Both the position numbers and the translations under genes were made by a program. From Jiangella rhizosphaerae (GTDB taxonomy: Bacteria > Actinomycetota > Actinomycetes > Jiangellales > Jiangellaceae), in the NCBI RefSeq assembly GCF_003579925.1, contig NZ_QUAL01000168.1, forward strand, positions 1 through 45,815: DNA of 45,815 nucleotides, in the 5' to 3' direction. Each line of letters opens with the position of its first letter. Within the stretch, counting starts at the first letter, position 1. The notes beneath the pieces are model-generated. The model did no database searches and was not told the origin of the DNA. It saw only the letters and a list, made by a program, of their open reading frames with translations. Positions 41,883 to 45,815 of the stretch are shown here, piece after piece.

Positions 41883-42868
41883 GAGTCGGGTTCCTGTCCA
41901 CCGCCCACGTGCACGTCGACGCCTACGTCGGCAACGTCCGCGCCGCCGGCGCCGAGGTGGCCGGCGTCACCGACGACGACGCCGAGCGCGGCACCCGGTG
42001 GGCGGCCGCGCACGCGGTGCCGTGGTTCTCCTCGCCGGAGCAGCTGCTGGACGCGGGGGTCGACGCCGTCGTCGTCGGTTCCGAGACGGTGCACCACCGC
42101 CGTCTCGTGGAGCAGGCGGCGGCGGCCGGGGTCGCCGTGCTCTGCGAGAAGCCGCTCGCCACGACCGACGACGACGCCCGGGCCATCGTGGAGGTCTGCG
42201 CCGAGGCGGGCGTGCCACTGATGACCGCGTTCCCGATGCGGTTCAGCCCGCCACTGCGAGAGTCCGCCGCGCTGCTCGCCGACGGTGCGCTCGGCCAGGT
42301 GTACGCGTGCACCGGCACGAACCAGAGCGTGCTGCCGACCCGGCACGGCGCCTGGTTCGCCGACCCCGTGCTGGCCGGAGGCGGCGCCATCATGGACCAC
42401 ACGGTCCATCTCGCCGACATCCTGCGCTGGTACCTCGGCCACGATCCCGTCGAGGTGTACGCCGTCACCAACCGGGTCCTGCACCGCGACACCGTCACCG
42501 TCGAGACGGGCGGGCTGGTGATGCTCACCTATCCCGACGGCGTCATCGCGACGATCGACTCGAGCTGGAGCCGTCCCGAGGGCTACCCCACCTGGGGCGG
42601 CCTCACCCTCGGGCTGGTCGGCGAACACGGCGTGGTCGCCGTCGACGCCTTCAGCCAGCACCTCACCGTCCACGGCGGCTCGCTCGGGCAGCTCGGCTGG
42701 CCGATGTGGGGCTCGGACGCCAACCAGGGCATGATCGAGGAGTTCCTCGACGCCGCACGGCACCGGCGCACGCCATCGGTCACCGGCGAGGACGGACTGG
42801 CGGCAACGCGCGTGGCGTTGGCGGCGTACCGGTCGGCCGCCACGGGCGAACCGGTCGCCGTGGCGTAG
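41879..42868 (+). CDS. Gfo/Idh/MocA-family oxidoreductase, second copy with altered N-terminal motif
   Basis: A 329-residue oxidoreductase. The usual GxGxxG turn is replaced by RVGFLSTAHVHVDAYVGNVR, a variant seen in some family branches. The EKP motif (VLCEKPLATTDDDA) and a substrate-site block (GGGAIMDHTVHLADILRWYL) are present. The ATG overlaps the first copy and follows GGAGGAGG. With the first enzyme it may catalyse successive steps on one sugar, for example 3-keto formation and reduction. It is the last gene of the operon. Confidence 0.9.
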   Translation: MRVGFLSTAHVHVDAYVGNVRAAGAEVAGVTDDDAERGTRWAAAHAVPWFSSPEQLLDAGVDAVVVGSETVHHRRLVEQAAAAGVAVLCEKPLATTDDDARAIVEVCAEAGVPLMTAFPMRFSPPLRESAALLADGALGQVYACTGTNQSVLPTRHGAWFADPVLAGGGAIMDHTVHLADILRWYLGHDPVEVYAVTNRVLHRDTVTVETGGLVMLTYPDGVIATIDSSWSRPEGYPTWGGLTLGLVGEHGVVAVDAFSQHLTVHGGSLGQLGWPMWGSDANQGMIEEFLDAARHRRTPSVTGEDGLAATRVALAAYRSAATGEPVAVA

Positions 42869-42878
42869 CGACCTACGC
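42863..42878. terminator. small hairpin shared by two convergent stops
   Basis: GCGTAG and CTACGC pair around CGAC. The stop codons of the second oxidoreductase (TAG) and of the convergent gene (CTA on this strand) both lie in the arms. It may end transcription from both sides; the 6-bp stem is short. Confidence 0.4.
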
Positions 42879-43202
42879 GCTGTGCTGGGCGGCGGTGGCG
42901 CAGCGGGCGCGGCCGGCGAGGACGGTCAGCCCGGCGGGGTACGCGCCGAGGCTCGGCTCGGGGACCTGCGGCGGGTCGATCCAGCGGATCTCGGTGAGGC
43001 CGCCGTGGCCGTGGATGCGCTCGACGTCGTCGATGTCGTCGTAGATGCCGACGGACTGGACGTCGGAGCAGCACCAGGCGAGCGTGGTGCGGCCGGTGGG
43101 GTACTGCGTGCCGTAGGCGATGATGCCGGTGCCGGACACGCCGCTGAGGTCGTAACGGCGGTGCAGGGCGAAGCGGCGCGGGAGTTGAGCGGGCTGGCTC
43201 AC
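42873..43202 (-). CDS. small conserved hypothetical protein
   Basis: A 109-residue soluble product from a GTG start. The pattern RRFALHRRYDLSGVSGTGII, AYGTQYPTGRTTLAW, then VERIHGHGGLTEIRWID resembles a family of short actinobacterial proteins of unknown function with a GVSGTG motif and an HGH motif. Two adjacent cysteines (WCCSD) and one near the end may bind metal. It is convergent with the sugar operon and alone on its strand. Confidence 0.6.
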   Translation of the reverse strand: MSQPAQLPRRFALHRRYDLSGVSGTGIIAYGTQYPTGRTTLAWCCSDVQSVGIYDDIDDVERIHGHGGLTEIRWIDPPQVPEPSLGAYPAGLTVLAGRARCATAAQHSA

Positions 43203-43350
43203 GTGACTCGTTCCCCGTTTCGTTGATCAGGCGTGGCGGCCGGGACCTGGCTGGTCCGACCGGCCGCCACGCCGGCCTGTGGTGCGCGGGTCGACGGCCG
43301 CTCGGCGCACCCCGATCGCCATGGGCCGTCCCTCCGCGCTCTCTAGGAGA

Positions 43351-43411
43351 TGTCACCAGAGTGACACTCACCACACGTCTCGCGCAGCGTCACCGCGGAC
43401 GTGTGACACGT
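43351..43411. promoter_or_regulatory. two palindromes upstream of the small hypothetical gene
   Basis: TGTCAC-CAGA-GTGACA at 43351-43366 and ACGTGT-G-ACACGT at 43399-43411 are perfect dyads, both built on GTGACA/GTGTGACAC-type half-sites. They lie 150-210 bases before the small gene. They may be operators of an unlinked regulator. Confidence 0.35.
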
Positions 43412-43680
43412 TGAAACATCGGGGGACACGAGACGCGCGGAGAAACGGACATTCACGACATGCGTCGCGGTACTGCCCATGACGGCGGCGTTGCGGCAGC
43501 ATCTGGTCGTGGCACTGGTTCACTGATCGAAATGTGATCTGTGCAGCGACAACGAACGAAGGATGCAAGGCCGGTCCGCTTCGGCGCGCCCATATGTCTA
43601 TCGGGTCCGCGGAGGTTTCGTCGCCCGAAGTCCTCGGCCGTGACATCCGGGCCGCGACTGTGACGCCGGTGCGTTCGGCC

Positions 43681-43786
43681 GGGCCATCACGAGGATTACC
43701 CGAGCATCACCACGGCTGTAGGGGTGTTGAAGCTCACGTAAGCCTCGTGATGTGGGCGATCCTGGGATGATCATCGCTGTCCACAG
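43681..43786 (+). repeat. dispersed foldback element, copy B
   Basis: Second copy of the element at 8351-8455, nearly the same length (106 against 105 bases). CATCACGAGG (43685-43694) pairs perfectly with CCTCGTGATG (43743-43752). The right end keeps GATGATCATCGCTGTCCACAG in both copies, ending in a DnaA-box-like CTGTCCACA. Confidence 0.6.
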
Positions 43787-43831
43787 CCCGACACAGCGCG
43801 CCGAGGCGTGCTGAGCAGCGTCGCCCACGTG

Positions 43832-45742
43832 TCAGTGCGACGTTTCGGGGGCGAGGTAGGCGGCCGCCTGCAGGCGGAACAGCTCCGCGTAGTGGCCGTC
43901 GCGGGCCATGAGCTCGTCGTGCGAGCCGTGCTCGGTGACGCGCCCGCGCTCGAGGACGTAGATGCGGTCGGCGGTGCGGACGGTGGAGAAGCGGTGCGAG
44001 ATGAACAGCACCGTCCGGCCGCCGAGCAGGTCGCGCAGCGACTGGAACAGCGCGTGCTCGGCCCGCGGGTCCAGCGATGCCGAGGGCTCGTCGAGGATGA
44101 CGAACGGGGCGTCGCGGAAGAACGCGCGGGCCAGGGCCACCCGCTGCCACTGGCCCAACGAGAGGTCGCGGCCGCCCTTGAACATCTTCGACAGCGCGGT
44201 GTCCCAGCCGTGTGGCAGATCCTGGATGACGTCGGCGACGCCGGCCCGGCGGGCGGCCGCGGCGATCGCGTCGATCTCGTCCATCCGGTCGGCGTCGCCC
44301 AGGCCGATGTTCTCGCGGGCGGACAGGTGGTAGCGGACGAAGTCCTGGAAGACGACGGCCACGGAGCGGCGCAGCCCGGGTCGCGAGTACGCCGCGACGT
44401 CGATGCCGTCCCAGCTGATCGTGCCGCCGTCGGGCTCGTAGAGCGCCGCCAGCAGCTTGGCCAAGGTCGTCTTGCCGGAGCCGTTCTCGCCGACCAGCGC
44501 CACGATCTCGCCCGCGTTCAGCCGGATCGACACGTCGTCCAGCGCCGGTGCGGTGCTGCCGGGGTAGGTGAAGCTGAGGCCGTCGGCCCGCAGGGTCTGG
44601 AAGGACGGCGGCGCCGGCGCGCCTGCCTCGGCCTGCTCGGCCTCCGGCCGCATGGCCACGAACCGGTCGAGGTCGTCGAGGAACAGCCCGGACTCGAAGA
44701 TCTGCTGCGCCCCCTTGAACAGCGTGCCGACCTGGGTGGCCAGCAGCCGGATCGCGACGATCGCCGCGCCGGCCTCGGCCAGCGTGACCCGTCCCCGCCC
44801 GACGAGCCAGACCAGCGCCAGCAGCGTCGCGGCCAGGAAGGCCGCCGACGTGAGGTTGCCGGCGACGGCCAGCCGGGTGCGGCGGCGCAGATGTGCCCGC
44901 AGGTCGTCGGTGTAGGCGGCGTAGACGGCGTCGAAGCGGGCGCGCAGCGCGCCGGTGAGCCCGTACGCGCGCACCTCCTTCGCCTCGTCGCGGCCGGTCT
45001 GCACCAGGCCGAGGTACTGGCGCAGCCGCAGCCGGGGCGTCTGGGCGACGGCGAAGTCGAACTCGAGACGGCTCTCGCGGCGGCTGGTGAAGAACAGCGG
45101 GACGCCGGCCAGCAGCAGGATCGGCAGCAGCGCCGGCTCGAGGCTGATGATCGCGACGGACAGTCCGACGCAGCCGGCCAGGCCGCCGGCCAGGCCGACG
45201 AGGCCCTGCGTGAGCTGGTACGGCCGGCTCAGCGCGTTGGTCTGCACCCGCTGCAGCCGGTCGTAGAACCCCGGCGACTCGAACGCCCGCAGCCCCACCG
45301 CCCCCGCGACGTCCAGCAGCTGCTGCCAGGTCGAGCGCAGCACCAGCTCCGACAGCAGCCGCTGCTGGTTGGCCTGGACCGCGGTCGCGACGGCCACCAG
45401 CGCCGTGACCCCGGCCAGCAGCACCACCGGCAGCACGACCGGTCCGACGCCGCCGCCGTCGCCGACGACCAGGATCGCGTCGAGCACCGACTTGACGATG
45501 AGCACCTGCGCCGCGATGACGGCCGCGCCGAGCAGCTGCAGCACCGTCGTGATCACGAAGGCCCTGCGATCGGCGGACCAGGTGAGCCGGATGCTGTGCC
45601 CGATCAGCGCGCGCAGCCGGCTCACCGACCGCCGCTGCCGCCGCGCCGACGCCGCGAGGTCGACATAGTCGTCGCTGGCCGGCGGGTCGTCGTCGGGCGG
45701 AGGGCCGGGGTGCGTCCGCCCGGCCGCGTGCCGGGGCGTCAC
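43832..45742 (-). CDS. ABC transporter, fused permease and ATPase (exporter type)
   Basis: A 636-residue half-transporter. Residues about 55-350 are the membrane domain with hydrophobic segments AFVITTVLQLLGAAVIAAQV, VLPVVLLAGVTALVAVATAV, SLEPALLPILLLAGVPLFF and AAFLAATLLALVWLVG. The ATPase has Walker A VGENGSGKTTLAK, Q-loop VVFQDF, signature DLSLGQWQR, Walker B FVILDEPSASLD and the H-loop FISHRFST. The signature is LSLGQ in place of LSGGQ, as in many actinobacterial exporters. It would work as a dimer. Substrate is unknown. GTG start overlaps the stop of the preceding gene. Confidence 0.92.
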   Translation of the reverse strand: MTPRHAAGRTHPGPPPDDDPPASDDYVDLAASARRQRRSVSRLRALIGHSIRLTWSADRRAFVITTVLQLLGAAVIAAQVLIVKSVLDAILVVGDGGGVGPVVLPVVLLAGVTALVAVATAVQANQQRLLSELVLRSTWQQLLDVAGAVGLRAFESPGFYDRLQRVQTNALSRPYQLTQGLVGLAGGLAGCVGLSVAIISLEPALLPILLLAGVPLFFTSRRESRLEFDFAVAQTPRLRLRQYLGLVQTGRDEAKEVRAYGLTGALRARFDAVYAAYTDDLRAHLRRRTRLAVAGNLTSAAFLAATLLALVWLVGRGRVTLAEAGAAIVAIRLLATQVGTLFKGAQQIFESGLFLDDLDRFVAMRPEAEQAEAGAPAPPSFQTLRADGLSFTYPGSTAPALDDVSIRLNAGEIVALVGENGSGKTTLAKLLAALYEPDGGTISWDGIDVAAYSRPGLRRSVAVVFQDFVRYHLSARENIGLGDADRMDEIDAIAAAARRAGVADVIQDLPHGWDTALSKMFKGGRDLSLGQWQRVALARAFFRDAPFVILDEPSASLDPRAEHALFQSLRDLLGGRTVLFISHRFSTVRTADRIYVLERGRVTEHGSHDELMARDGHYAELFRLQAAAYLAPETSH

Positions 45743-45815
45743 GTCGCCGCCCGCGCGTGTGCCTCGACGGCGTCCAGGTAGGCGGCCAGCGCCGCGGCGT
45801 CGGCCGGCTCCCGCT
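45739..45815 (-). CDS. C-terminal end of the gene preceding the ABC exporter (partial)
   Basis: The frame encodes REPADAAALAAYLDAVEAHA and RAAT, then a TGA that overlaps the exporter GTG by four bases. Codon pattern and the overlap support a real gene in the same operon. Too little is visible to name it. Confidence 0.6.
   Translation of the reverse strand, partial: REPADAAALAAYLDAVEAHARAAT

Larger units (their letters stand above)
43203..43831. other. 629-base gap with palindromes and a dispersed element
   Basis: No gene is supported. It holds TGTCAC-CAGA-GTGACA (43351-43366), ACGTGT-G-ACACGT (43399-43411) and copy B of the dispersed element (43681-43786). Confidence 0.5.

Noticed and set aside
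43534-43770. Small open frame before the ABC exporter
   Set aside because: It runs into the dispersed element and lacks a ribosome-binding site and codon bias.
43832-45742. ABC exporter as the lasso peptide exporter
   Set aside because: It is 16 kb away, on the other strand and in a different operon whose preceding gene is unrelated as far as can be seen. Nothing links it to the cluster.

Overview
The window is chromosomal DNA of a very GC-rich Gram-positive bacterium. GTG starts, four-base ATGA/GTGA gene overlaps, a tRNA-Gln next to glmU-prs-rplY-pth, a TamR/tam pair, and CUT1 sugar importers without their own ATPase all point to an actinobacterium. The mix of large secreted sugar proteins and desaturases recalls Jiangella-type genomes; that last step is inference from general resemblance, not from a search.

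Left part (1-15.3 kb): the end of a secreted concanavalin-like protein, phosphoglucomutase, a CNNM/CBS membrane protein, a ManD-type enolase-superfamily dehydratase, trpS with a 2H phosphoesterase and a YihY membrane protein, a D-Ala-D-Ala carboxypeptidase, a divergent TamR/tam pair with two operators, two desaturases (one in an operon with a TetR regulator behind tandem palindromes), a Pro-rich secreted protein and a shortened DUF1801 gene that ends in a long palindrome.

Core part (15.4-21.2 kb): tRNA-Gln(UUG), glmU-prs, rplY, pth and a polyprenyl-phosphate sugar transferase.

Middle (21.4-27.9 kb): cysQ-cysD-cysN followed on the same strand by a compact lasso peptide cluster: PqqD-like recognition protein (B1), two precursor genes (A1, A2), a short asparagine-synthetase-like cyclase (C), a transglutaminase-like leader peptidase (B2) and an HPr-kinase-like protein (K). 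Both precursors carry the YxxPxLxxxG...T leader motif, predict an Ala1-Asp9 ring, and end in Leu-Ser. A kinase next to precursors ending in Ser is the arrangement known from phosphorylated lasso peptides such as paeninodin. No exporter is linked. This is the most interesting system in the window.

Right part (27.9-45.8 kb): a small membrane protein, a decayed flavin-oxidoreductase-like remnant, a GH25 lysozyme, a methyltransferase, a MerR-thioredoxin pair with a perfect 20-bp operator, then a sugar locus: ROK repressor, a 1514-residue secreted protein (sugar-dehydrogenase propeller, lectin-like domain, two DUF1080 domains, cupredoxin, Ig-like domain and a conserved tail), a CUT1 importer (binding protein and two permeases) and two Gfo/Idh/MocA oxidoreductases. 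Together these suggest extracellular attack on a glycoside and import and redox processing of the product, possibly through 3-keto sugars. The window closes with an ABC exporter and the tail of the gene before it.

Non-coding structure includes a roughly 105-bp element present twice (8.4 and 43.7 kb) with conserved ends and foldback arms, and three long palindromes sharing a TGATC-containing arm.
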